Source of the DNA: Dromaius novaehollandiae
Taxonomy: Eukaryota; Chordata; Aves; Casuariiformes; Dromaiidae
Assembly: GCF_036370855.1 (NCBI RefSeq)
Contig: NC_088098.1
Span: forward strand, 134,870,721-134,934,720
Direction of reading: 5' to 3'
DNA: 64,000 bases
Positions 12,848 through 41,057 of this stretch are shown one piece after another; the first letter of the stretch is position 1, and every line of letters begins with the position of its first letter. The position numbers were made by a program, and so were the translations under genes. The notes below the pieces were generated by a model. That model did not search any database. It worked only from the letters and a program-made list of their open reading frames with translations, and was not told the origin of the DNA.

Positions 12848-14559
12848 GTTGTGGAGGGAGAGTGAGGAAGCTGGGGACAGCAGCTCTTACAAAGCTTATG
12901 GGTGTAGATGTGAAGGCTGGTGCCCAGGTCCATCACTGTAACTGCAGGAGAGAGGAGGGCTGAGGAAATGTTTGGGGAAGGATCGGCCTTCCTTTGAAGA
13001 AGGATATCGTCATATCGTCATTAGATAACTAGGTAACTACAGGGCTGAACTCATCTCTACTGCAACACATACAGATGCATTTACATTCCCCGGGGTTTGG
13101 GGCGGACAGTCCCGGAAGCCCAATAGCTGCATCCATTTGGGGGTCTGCCTGCAATAACCTGCCCTGTCACTGGTGGTGAATTAGCTTGGGAAACATGCTG
13201 GGTTAAGGAGGTTAAACTCCTTCCAGGATGCCCCAGAGCAAGCCAAGGTGCCTCTGCAGAGCCCTGCCCTGAGCATAACGCCAGGGTTTTGCCTTGCGTT
13301 TGCCCTTGGTTGTCCTGCTGCTCAAACAGGAGTGAAAACTGAGGGTTATTTGGGATTTAAAACCAGGACTTTGGACTTCTCAAATTACATTTCCATTATT
13401 GTTTTCATTGAATCCGGGGTGGGCCCTTCCTTGCCAAAATTTGGCTGTCCATCGGTCGAGCCTTGAGTCTAAGCGAAGCACTAGACCCCCTTTGGCAGGC
13501 AGCTCAACCCGTGCATTTCACACAGCCCTGGGAGGCCGGGATGCAGCATGACTAGAGCTGCAGCCCGTCCATGGCTGCAGAGGAGTCCCAGATGATTAGT
13601 TTACGTGACATACCTAATCCGTAGGTATCCAAAGGCAGGCGGGATGAATCCTGCCGCAAAGGACTTTTTCCAAAAAATGCCATACTTAATCAGCATCATT
13701 GTTCATACAACATTTTTTGAATGGGTAAAGACCAAAAGACTAGAGATGGGACCAGCTTAATTCAACATGTGACCTATGCAGTGATTTAATCTACTCTCTG
13801 CCCATAAAATCTGAGATCTTTTGAAACAATGGAGCTGCTTCTGAAGCAATCCCTTTTAAAAGTCTCCATTCAAAATTCACTGCTAGTTGCACATAATTAA
13901 CAGATTTTAGGAAATGTCCCAAAATCCACTGGAATCACTTGGAATCTGTTGCAGTCTTGAATCTTTCAGTCATTTTAAAACCAAATTTATAATTGTCTTT
14001 GACGTAAATTGGTTGACAGTACAATAAGTAGAGCTGTTGTTAGAGAAGGGAGGTTTATTTTTTTGGTTTGAGATTTTTACAGCTCAGCAAATAAACAACC
14101 AAAATGTGCTATTCCTGTTTGATCAAGTAATTGCAGTTCCCAGCCCTTTGCAATTAGCTGGCTGAAAGAGCAGCATGGCCAGTGCTGATTTCTATACCTA
14201 CCAATTATCAGGAAAGGCATTGATGGTGCAAAAGCAAATAATTGATGTGGGAGATAATTAATACTTCCTGCATATGATAGACCATATATAATACTTCATA
14301 AGCATCAGACTAAGTAGCCTTTCTGTGTGGGTGTGGGGGGAGGTATACGTGGTTTCTAGGGAGGGATATCCATGTTTATGTGGATGTATATCTGTATACA
14401 CACTCACATTCCTACTCAGGAATGTGTACATTCCTGTTCGGTACATCAGGACCTACTTTTTACCTTTTAGAAGCTGTTACCCTTGATGCATCCTCCAGGA
14501 TGGAGCTTGACACTAGTAATTGTGTGGCTGGCTTAATGGTACTTGGTAAAATCGTAAGA

Positions 14560-14663
14560 CCAGGGGAGAGTAAGGTGCTTAGGCAATGCTTAAGTTAATC
14601 TCATGCCTTCCCAGAAAGCAGAGCAGCACACTAACTAGCTATTCCTGAAAGAGGAAGGAAAAG
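14560..14663 (+). promoter_or_regulatory. RS1: Probable RS1 promoter-proximal region and 5' UTR
   Basis: This is the sequence directly upstream of the RS1 start codon. It contains a TAATCT element at 14596-14601, a possible OTX/CRX-type homeodomain site about 63 bp before the ATG. RS1 is a known CRX target in photoreceptors, so the site fits, but a six-base match is weak on its own. No clear TATA box was seen. The transcription start cannot be placed by reading. Confidence 0.35.
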
Positions 14664-31188
<16,525 letters not shown>

Positions 31189-31805
31189 GCGGGCTCGGCA
31201 CGGCGTGGGGCCAGCCCCCGCGCCTGCCCTGTCACCCGTGCCCGCGGCAGGGGAGCCGAGCTGCGTGAAGCGGGGGGGGGGGCCGGCGCATGCGAACTGG
31301 CCTCGCGGGGCACCAGCTGCAGTCCGCCGCGCCGCCTCCACGCAGCCAGGCATTTGCCAAGCCGTCTTGGGGGCCTGGAAGACGTGTGAAGCATCGCTGT
31401 TGGTTTCCCTCGAGCTCCCGGTCCTTCCTCTCCCGTGTCAGCAGCGCTGATGCGATGGAAATCCGGCAAAGGCTTTGTTAGATTTTGACAGCTCTATTGT
31501 TTCCCGCAGCTTTATCAGCTCCCTGGTAATAATCTAGTTTAACGGCTGATCTCACCCTCCGAAGAATAGCAAGGAGCTACATTATACTCAGTGTTTTCTT
31601 TCGCAAGTTGAAGTTTAGTCAGTAGCGATGTAGGGGATTCCTTAAAAATGGTATTTGGTGAAATATGTGACTTGGATGTCTAGGTGTGTGCCTGTACAAA
31701 CCCCCCATCCTGTTATTGATGTGTATTGTGGCTATGATGCTGTAATGTAAATGCCCACCCTGCAAACTGAAGGCTTTCTTGAATAAAACATTGCTTTATA
31801 CCACA
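31189..31805 (+). other. RS1: RS1 3' UTR (approximate end)
   Basis: Sequence from the stop codon to about 18 bases past the first good poly(A) signal. It contains an uninterrupted run of eleven G (31272-31282) and is GC-rich at first, then AT-rich. The end is inferred, not observed. Confidence 0.65.
31782..31787 (+). promoter_or_regulatory. RS1: RS1 poly(A) signal AATAAA
   Basis: A canonical AATAAA sits 594 bases after the RS1 stop codon. Cleavage would be expected near 31800-31810. Another AATAAA on this strand near 33185 is a possible distal alternative. Confidence 0.75.
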
Positions 31806-31809
31806 CCTG

Positions 31810-34800
31810 CTGATAAAGCCTATTGCAAAAGGTTATTGATATTTATAGGGCAGACGTTAGCAAAATCCATGGCTTTGCTCATGTGAGGTGTGGTGCTTCC
31901 AATCTTGAATGTTAAATCATGGAAATCATTGCCACAGCATGCTGTGGAGGCCAAAGGGCAAGTGGGGATCCAAAATGAGGGCTTAGACAAGCTCAGGGAG
32001 GGAAGGTCTGTGCTTGACTATTTGGCCCAGGACTCTGATGGCAGCCCTGAGCCCTGGCAGCCCCCCACAGCCCCACTGGAGCCAGCACATGGGATCCTTT
32101 CCAAAAGCACCCTTGTAAAGGCACTGCTGAGCATGGCCCTGCTTGACCCTTCCTCTCCAAACACGCGTCATCTCTGGGATGAACACAGAGTCTGCTTTTG
32201 CCTTGATTGCTGCCCTTGAGTTTTCGCAATTCTCTAGAGTTTTCCTCACCTGAAAAGGAAGAAAAGAGAATTCATACTGGCAGAAAATGGTTGGATTTGC
32301 TGGTTATCCCGTTCTCCTCCTCCAAAATGTTACCCAGGTAGATTTGGGGTGTCCAGCATCTCCCAAGGCATTTGTGATGTGGCGGCCACTGCTGCGTGGT
32401 TGCTTTGATCAGGCACCCCCTGAGCAGCTAGGTGCAGCCCGGCAGTGAGGGAGCCTCGGAGAAGCCACCTGCGCATTGCTGCTCGCATCCCTGCCCTGCC
32501 TGGGGAGCCTGGTGCCAAGCAACACCTGAGGCCTGCAGTGGTCACTGCAGGTGCCAGGTGCATGTCTGGGACCCCCCCCCCCTTCCCCCCAGCCTCCTTA
32601 CCCTCTGCTTGTGCCGGATCTTATCCCACTGGCAGCCAGGGCAAAGCTGTTTCCCTTTCCAGCTGCCCATGCTGGACTCTGCACGGTACTCAAGGAGATT
32701 CATGCTGGGATCACCCAAAAAGGAAGGACAATTCACCCCTGAGCATCCTCAACATATTTGTAACTCCCGCAGTGCAAGGGCTTTAAAACAGATGAGGCTG
32801 GAGGTACTCCGGGGGTAGTAATCCTTGTTTGGCTGCTGATGTCTCAAAGGTGCAAATCTGGCAAGCACTGAAGACCTTTGCTGCATTTTTTAACAATTTA
32901 TGCATCTATCCGAAAGAATCTAGGTATCTACACCTGAAATGTCTGAGTAGAGGGAGGAGAGGCAAGAACAACTGCACCAAGAGGCAAGACAGGCGATTTG
33001 CCTCTTCCGCCTTCTCCCTATTTCTACAGGCAGAGTCAGATATTCAGTGTGCAGGGTGGGAGGTGAGATGCGACCAAAAACATGAGAAAAAAACCCTTGG
33101 ATGTGGGTGTAATTCATCATATTTTATTCATTCATGATGACAGAAGTTTCTGTCTTCTTTTTCCCCCTTAATGTCGTTCATTTGAATAAAGAGATAAATA
33201 ATAGATGTCAGAAAAATGTGCTGTTCTGGCAAGTCTGAAAACTTTTGCTCCACTATATCAAAAGCATTAAGTCTACAGAGATGTAGAAAACACTAATCCT
33301 CATCTGCTGAAATGATTCGTATCATGTTGCCTTCACTCTCTTGCTTTCCCCCCAGATTAGTTTTGCCTATGCCCAGATGGGTAGGGGGACACATTTAATA
33401 AGAAATTAGTAAATCTGACTGGCTGTCTTGTGAAGTAAACGTCTCTCTCCAGGCAAGCTCTCCTGAGAGAGTCCACTGAACTTGGGGTAAGTCCTCCCTG
33501 CAGCCGGCCTGTGGGACCAACACAGGGCAACAGCCTCCCTGTTTGCACTGCAGAGAAACCCACACAGGCTTGCCACGAGCAGTAACAACCACTGTGCAGT
33601 AACAACACTGAATGCTGAAGCGTCTCCGGGCCCTGCACAGTCGCCATCGCGTTAACAGGCTAAACAGTGACTGTTGATTGCACTGCACCATCGTCTCCTT
33701 CCTCCTCCTGGCGCACTCCAGGTAGTAGCCCGTGCTCCGCAGGAGCCTTGTCTGCACTTTCTCTGTAAATGCATCCTCCACTGTTTCTGATTGCTGCCAC
33801 CTCCTCTTCCGGCCGCTCCTCTGGGGCTCTGCCTTCCCCAAAAGGAGCATGGACAGCTTGGCCTCGTGTCCTGGTGGATGGCAACTAGAAGGATGGGGAA
33901 AAGAGGTATTTTGTTGTTGTTGTGTGACTGAGGAGTTGGAGGAAAACAGACACTCCTAGGGGCCAGGCACCGGATGGTGAATGTTTGCAGCACCCAAAAG
34001 CAGTTAAGCTATAACTATGCAAACCCTTGGCTGTGACTGGCCTCTGAATAGCTTCCATGCTCAGTCCAGGGTTTTGCAAGCTGTCTGGTTTTGGAGAGGT
34101 ACCCTGCAGCAAAGGCCAAGAGTTACTCAATAATTTGAAAGAGCTCCTAAGCTTAGTCCACAGCCTGAATGGATGGATCACGCCCCATTATACACCAGGG
34201 CACCATAATAAATTACATACCATCACATGACTGACCCTACAGAGAGGATATAATAAGGCCTCTGAGGGAAGAAAGACTATCTAGATAACAAGGTCCTGTG
34301 TTATTGCTCTTCCAGCCTCCTAGCTTCAAAGAAGTCACTGGACCCTCCTTCCAGACTGAAATGTACAGCGACAGATAAGGTATTTGTTTATTCATAACTG
34401 GAATATGCAGAATTTCACAGCTCATTTGCCTCTTGCCTCACCCTGCCCTTTGCAGTATGCCTCTTCAGCTTGGCCACTCAGGGAAGGGACCTGTTCCTGG
34501 CTTTTACTTGCAATGCAGCCATGGTTCTTGGTGGAGCTGGCGATTCTGTTCGGATCCTCGCTGTGCAGCTCGCTTGCTGCTCGACCATTGGAAATTCACT
34601 TAACCTCTGCCTCTTATCTGTAAAGAGGGGTGCTGAGAGGCTTAATTAATTAAGTGCTCATAAAACACTTTCAGAATTGCTCTCATCTTCCACCTCAGCA
34701 TAAACGCAGCATATTGAAATATCAGCATGGCTGAGGGCATGATGAAAGCACAATAAAATGAGCCAAAATACAATTATAAAAATACAAGGCTTTTGCTCAT

Positions 34801-36390
34801 AAAGTCTAACTTTTCCTAGCACATCAATGCCATTCTAATTTACTGGCACAAATGCCTCCAAGCACAATTAACCAGAACAGAGGCAGCAACTGAGCCTGCA
34901 AGAAATGATGCAAAAGTGCTGAAAAAGCATCTATCCTCTAGGAGTGATAATTCAGCAGGCATTTATCGGCAGAGGTAAGAAGACCAACACACGGCTTTGA
35001 AACTTTGTAAATCACAATAATTTTGAAATAGGAAGCATGACCAAGAGCTGCTTTCAGATTCCTGACATTAATTTTTAGTCTGGAGTGCTTACAAAGAGAA
35101 GTGAGGAAACTGTGCTGAGTAGTCAAGCTTGCCCAATCTAAATTATGGGATAAGCGACTGCCTCATGCCCTCCAGTCCAGCCACACCATTTGTGAGAGTC
35201 TTTAACCCCTTTCTCTTAATGGGTACCTAAAGGAATTTTCCTCTTATGGCTGCTGGAGGGAGAAATCTCCACACCTGCTTTGCTCTCCCTCCCTAGGCTG
35301 ACTGCAGCGTGGATAACACGGAGAGGCGCTTTGTCTGTGGCCCTCTTTGACAAGGAGGCAACTCCATTCCCTGGAGCTCTATGAGGAGCGCAGGAAAGGG
35401 CATCTAGCGCCTTGGAGTTGCTACAGTGAGGTTGCCAAGAGAGCAAGAGAAAAGAGAGGCTGTAAGAGTAAAACCATGTCCCAGGAGAACTGGGCATTTC
35501 CAGAAAACAGGCATCTCAAATACATTTCTGGCTGGGGGCAATTGTACAGGAGTTTTGAAATGCTGGGCGGCTTGTCCTGGTGGGTGTTAAAGCCTTTAGC
35601 TCAGGCCAGCTGTTTGTGAAGCAAGGGGCAGTTCAGCGAAGGCCCTGGGCAGCGCTGCGGTGCAGCGTGGTGTGGGAGGAGGGTGCTGGGCACTCCAGGC
35701 TGCCAGCAGGTCTGCTGGGGAGTGAAGCGAAAGAAAGTGGGGGCAAGGAAAGGAGCTCCCTACTCAGTTTGTTTACAAATAACCTTGAAGAATGAGGGAC
35801 TATCAGAGACAAGATTTTTTTAAAGCTGCACACACACAAAAAACATCATGACAGGCCACATTCAAGGGGACCCTCCCCAGAGAGTATCACTGACATCTGA
35901 ACATTTATCTAGAAAAGTCTCATCTTAGGTACAGGAATGAGGAAATCTCAACCTGCTATTCAAATTGTTGATCCCTTTGTGCAGCAAAGACACACTTCAA
36001 GGGTTGACAACTTTAGCAGCCTTTTAATTTCCTGGGTAGAGACTGAGGAGTGGACTGGTGGGTTGATAGTGTTCAGAAAACAGATCGGCAGAAATTTTTG
36101 CCCTGAATGGAAGAGGTGAACAAAAGCAAAAAAGCTTTTGCACTGAAGCTACGGAAAGCGTGGGCAGCCAAGTGCTTCACAGCCGTTTAGTCTCTCCTCC
36201 TGTGGACAGATACGACCCAATTTCTCAAACCAGGAGTTAGTCAGGATCCAGCAATAACTTGCAGGTCAGAGGAAGTCTGTTACAGTTCTGATCTGTCCTG
36301 CTTAGCTGATCCAAGCTAATATATCAGATGGTGCTTTGTAGAAAATGTGTGAGGAATAACATTAGCCATGAAAAAAGCCAGTTCTCTAGT
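31810..36390. other. Intergenic gap between convergent RS1 and CDKL5
   Basis: No exon or RNA gene recognised. It contains a MIR-like fragment (34545-34676) and a C-rich run at about 32570-32590. In mammals an alternative CDKL5 3' end extends into RS1; no such exons could be recognised here by reading. Confidence 0.6.
34545..34676 (+). mobile_element. MIR-like SINE fragment (ancient, decayed)
   Basis: The order of motifs follows the MIR consensus as I know it. There is a GTTCGGATC-type tRNA-related end, then TTGGAAATTCACTTAACCTCTG, split here as TTGGAAATTC followed by ACTTAACCTCTG. Next comes CTTATCTGTAAAGAGG, resembling the 'TCATCTGTAAAATGGG' block. A tail resembling 'TTAAT...GCACTTTGAGAA' follows. 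Numerous substitutions and gaps indicate great age. Similarity was judged by eye. Confidence 0.68.
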
Positions 36391-36403
36391 GCAAAACCTG
36401 CAT

Positions 36404-36409
36404 TTTATT
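36404..36409 (-). promoter_or_regulatory. CDKL5: Candidate CDKL5 distal poly(A) signal
   Basis: AATAAA on the - strand (TTTATT on +) about 6.8 kb after the CDKL5 stop codon. A second AATAAA lies at 36641-36646. Human CDKL5 mRNA of the brain isoform has a 3' UTR of comparable length, which is why I favour this pair as the end. Other AATAAA strings occur between here and the stop codon. Confidence 0.45.
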
Positions 36410-39400
36410 AAAGACATATTTTGGAAGGCCCATTCAAAAATACATTGTGCTCAGTAAAAATGAACCATTTCCATGCTGATAGTTAAGGTTACCACAGGAT
36501 TTTTTTTTCTCTTTTAGAGTATTTACAGCAACAATAGAAATTGTACAGAAGTTAAGAATGGAATACATGCCCAAAAAAAATTTGGTAAGATGTACCAACA
36601 ACATGATACAAAGGATTGTATACAATCACTTTACAAATGGTTTATTAACTTGCATGAAGTCATCTTTAAATATTGAACACATTTTAAAATCAATTTGTAT
36701 TCCAGGATTAAAAAGGTTAACATCACATCACATCCCTTCCACAACAGAAAGCATGGTAGATTTCAAAGTTTGTGCGCTTCAGACTTTCTAACAGCTGTTA
36801 ACAAAACTGGGGAATCTTATCCATAAATTTAGAAGTTTTGAAAACTACCTCCACAGTCTGTTATTTTTGGAATAGTCTGTACTGGCAGATGGTGAAAAAA
36901 GATCACATTTTTCTAAACCTAGTTCTTCCTTCCTTCTCCCAAATGACATAATTCAGAATTCAGTATTTCACAGTGGAGATCTAAGCAGTCCTGAAAGGTT
37001 TCCTCAACAGATTTACCAGACTTCAAAATGCCTGCATAGAATTTCCAGCAAAATTATGGTTTCATGGAAGATTTTAGCTTATTGTTCCATATAAACCAAA
37101 TATATAGATGTTACTTCTTTTGATCAGAGATATCCTTCAGTCGTATAAGTCTAAGATGTGCACTAGCAAAAAAGAGGTAAGAAAAAAAAAGGGAAAATGT
37201 GTAGACAGTTACCTGAATCTGACCTATGCTTGAAGCTTTGCCTTGTTACTAAGCAGTTAGGAGCTCTGCCATTGGATTTACATGTCAAGAGTCTTCTATC
37301 TTGTGCAATGGACATGCTTTAACTTTGCTAATGGAAAGCTCTACAAAAGCAGTTACTTGACACAGCATTTCTGTACATTTAAGATGCCACCTTGCAATTC
37401 TCATAATGGATCCAGAGAAACAACGTCCTATGAAAACAGAGACCTGGTGGAACAAAAAGCCTGGTAGGCAATATATTTCAGTGGGGGCACAACAAGGTAA
37501 GATATCCAAAAGAAATGGAAGATAAAAATTAAGAAAATCCTGAGCAAGTCTAAGGATAGCTGTTTGAATAAAACAGCAAACAGGCTGGAGTAGTAGATAA
37601 GGCCTCTAACTCCCTGATAATCTGCTGCACTAGAGAAACAATGAAGAACAAGGCAACTGCAATATTTGAGAACCACAGGGGGAAGTGCAAGGGAAGACTG
37701 CAAAGCAGTGCAAAGGATGGCATTAGAATTCTAGAAGGAGAGCTGAGATGGCTTGAAGTTTTAGAAATATATCAGATGAAGGCCCATCGAAATTTTATTA
37801 CTTGGTTGCTAACAGTACCTAAAGGAAGAATCTTCTATGCCTCTTCAAAATCTGGAATTGGTAATAAACTGAGAACACACAAACCAAACCTTGACCACAT
37901 TCTGTAAGAGAGGAGGTAGATCGACTTGCAGAGGTGATAAGAGAGGTCTAGAGTCACATCCCTGACCTCTTAGTCCCAAGTCATAAATTCCACATTCAGA
38001 CCCTTGGGCCATGTCTTGAGTCACATTTGCCTGGCTGCATATTTGAGTTACAGTCTAAAAGAGCTTGAGAAGCAATCTGATTTGGTGAAATGAAAGCATC
38101 AAAATATAGAGGGATGGTCCTCTAACACATTTTGCACTTTGTCAGTATGTCAAAAAAAGACACCTTTTGCTCCAAATCTGGCTATACGTAAGGATACCTC
38201 GGTAACAAAAGCAGAACTTGGAGCAGGTAAGCTCAAACCTCATCCACCAGATTTACACCTGCTATCTGCTGTAATAGCTACTAAAATAGACCATTGAAGC
38301 AAAAGATTATCCACCAAAAAATTTTCTCTTGAGATTAAAAGAAGATCTCCTATAAAATTTTATTTGGTGCTTTGCTGAATTTTCATGAAATTTGCTTTGT
38401 GATTGCAGAATGAAAGATCTTGCAGTTTCATTACAACATCTGAGCCAAGTGATGTGATCTCTACAAGCCTTCATTAGCCTGAAAGTCCTTCAGCAATGAT
38501 GCACTGTGCTGTTTGATCCTTTGAAGAAGGAGCCAACATCTAGAAGCTTCAAAGCTGTGTTATATTAAAAGGATTTACTCTTTTGCTTCCTTTTTAACAA
38601 AGGCTAGAAGTTAAATGGCTTTTCTCATTCACTTCAAACCCCGGTTAATGAATGGTTAATATCATGACACTATTAGGGAGAGCTGCATGGGGAAAGGCAC
38701 CTGTTCTTAAATAGTGTCTTGACTGAAGGTTATTCAAAAACGGTCAAATAGGGCACACTACCTTTCCAAGCATCTTCTGTGACATTCTTATCCTACTTCA
38801 CATGATGGGCCTACTTACATGAACTACAACAGCCCAGCTGTGTGGTTTATGGTGTAATCCCATTAATAGATGCATTGTGTATGCTAAGTTTGGGATGGAA
38901 GAAATGAAACATTCATGGCCACCCCACATTTTGTGGTATATTTTTATGGCTATCCTTTTAATATATTTTATGTGACTGACTGGGATTCAAATATTTTCCC
39001 CCCTTCTACTCTAACAGTGCTCAACATATAGAGAATTAATTAGATGCAGATATTTTTAAAGCATGTCTCACTCCCAAATAGTTTCAAGACCACAAACAAC
39101 AGAAACATGAATAAAATTTTCTAGCTCGTGGTTCCTCTTGAAAGTGCCTGGGTTTTGTCTTAGATTATGACAGTGCTTTCAGAGTTATGTAATCAGTATT
39201 CCCTTTGTTATAGGGAAGGTCTACAGAGCTGAACCGTTTAGAATACACAGCTGCTTCTGTGTGAACACAGTGGTTTAGTCAGCTAATAGTGACAGTGGCT
39301 TTTGAAGGAGACAAAATGAAGCTGATCATGTAGCTGCCTGTACTACTAAGATTTATCTTCCACGAGAGACCCAACTAGAATGGCAAGGAATGGCCAAAAG

Positions 39401-41016
39401 CCAAGTGCCTATCACAGGACTCTGCTTCTTAAAGAATCACTCTACCTTTGCTCTCAGAAGCAAGTCTTGCTAGGAGAGAGAAAGGCGACAAGCCTAAAGA
39501 TGATTTGAGGGTGTATTACAAGACTTGAAGTTTGAGTCCTGCTTTAACAGCGATCTTAAAAGAATGAGTATCTGTAGAGTTGTATCAGAATCCATAGACA
39601 TCTACCTTGGTCTGACCTGGTATCTGAAATCAAAGTTTGGTATCAGTCCTGAGCCCTGTGGGATGGGGAAGAATGGACTGAATCTGGTATCACCAACTTC
39701 CTGCCAAGAACTCTGTGCTGGTGAGCTCTCGGAGCAGCAATGAACCTCGGAGCGCGATAACGGAACAAAACAGATTAAATGGCTCTAAGAGACTGTTCTC
39801 TGCGGTCAGGTCTATTGAAAAATGTTGGTTTTGGCTAACACATTTTCATGACAGTTTGAAAGGACAACTCAAACACATATGCAATTTAAATTAAGAGGAG
39901 CTTAAGGTGCCTTTTTTCAGTTAACAAGAGCTCAATAATAGTAAAAACATATAGACAAGTTCAGGCAGCTTGAGTTCTGCAAAATGACTTTAACTCATTT
40001 CTGAAACTTAGGCTTTTTTCTATTCACATCATTAGTGATGCCATAATAAGGCAAAACAGATCACCAGAGAATAAAATACAGTCTGAGATGTTTTATCCTA
40101 AATAACTCTACAGAACGTGTAGCACAAGACTCACGAACTAGCGAAGAAGAAAGCTCGCACTTACAAAATAGTTTGTTCTGTAATTCTCTTCTCCTTTTTT
40201 CAGTCAGCAAATCTCAGTCACTGTAATAAGACTCCTTTGGAAGCCTCAGCAAAATTACATTAGCAATACTCTAAATAGTTAGACCAGGTTAAAAATACTC
40301 AATTTATCCCAGCACCAGCTGGCTGAGCTGCTGGAAGTTCTTTCCAACAGAAGGAAGAAAATATTAAATACGTTCAATACCATCTAGTACTCAACTTTAA
40401 TCTACTACGGTTTGTTGAATTTGAGAAGAAAATACATTATGAAGCAAGAATAACTTTCCATAAATATGGGCCACCAAATACTTGAATACTCCTTGGGTGA
40501 CCCTTGAAGCTTTGCTAACTATTTTGAACAGCTATAAGTACACTCAGAGATTACTCTAATTTAACTTAATGGGTACTGAAGAAAAATCCTTTGGAAGCAT
40601 TTTTCCCTGCCAGAAATCAGAACCACCATAGACAGCCCAATATGATTATCCCAAGCATGAAACTTTTACCAACAAGGTAAAAGTCTAGTAGAGGCAAAAG
40701 GAATTATATCCAGAAAGTACAGAAGAGTCTAGTCTGAATGCTCAGTTTGAGACATTCACATAGTACTGCTTAGAGCCCCACTCTTGAACGAAAGACAATG
40801 TTTTTGTAAGGGATTTCAGCGGCATCAGCCCAGTTCAGAACAGAGAACAGAACTAACCCAATTGTGATGAACTGGTGAATCCAAAGATTTCTAAAAGGTC
40901 AGAAGAAATATACAGTGATAATAATGAGTAGTAAACATCACAATGTGTTTCTTGGATGCCCAGTGACATTATCAAAAAGATGAACATCCTGTCATGTCTA
41001 CTGTATTTATCTATGT

Positions 41017-41057
41017 GATATATATGATACATAAACACAGAATATATCATATATATC
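41017..41057. repeat. AT-rich inverted repeat, 13-bp perfect stem
   Basis: GATATATATGATA at 41017-41029 pairs exactly with TATCATATATATC at 41045-41057 across a 15-nt spacer. It lies in the probable CDKL5 3' UTR, so a weak RNA hairpin could form in that transcript. Confidence 0.85.

Larger units (their letters stand above)
9207..14560. other. Intergenic region upstream of RS1, no gene recognised
   Basis: No exon with protein similarity was recognised on either strand. Composition is mixed, with CpG-containing GC-rich stretches (about 9220-10600) followed by AT-rich DNA. It includes a near-palindrome at 9788-9819 and a tandem duplication at 12768-12847, both listed separately. Regulatory DNA for RS1 probably lies at the right end, but most of the stretch has no assignable role from sequence alone. 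Confidence 0.5.
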
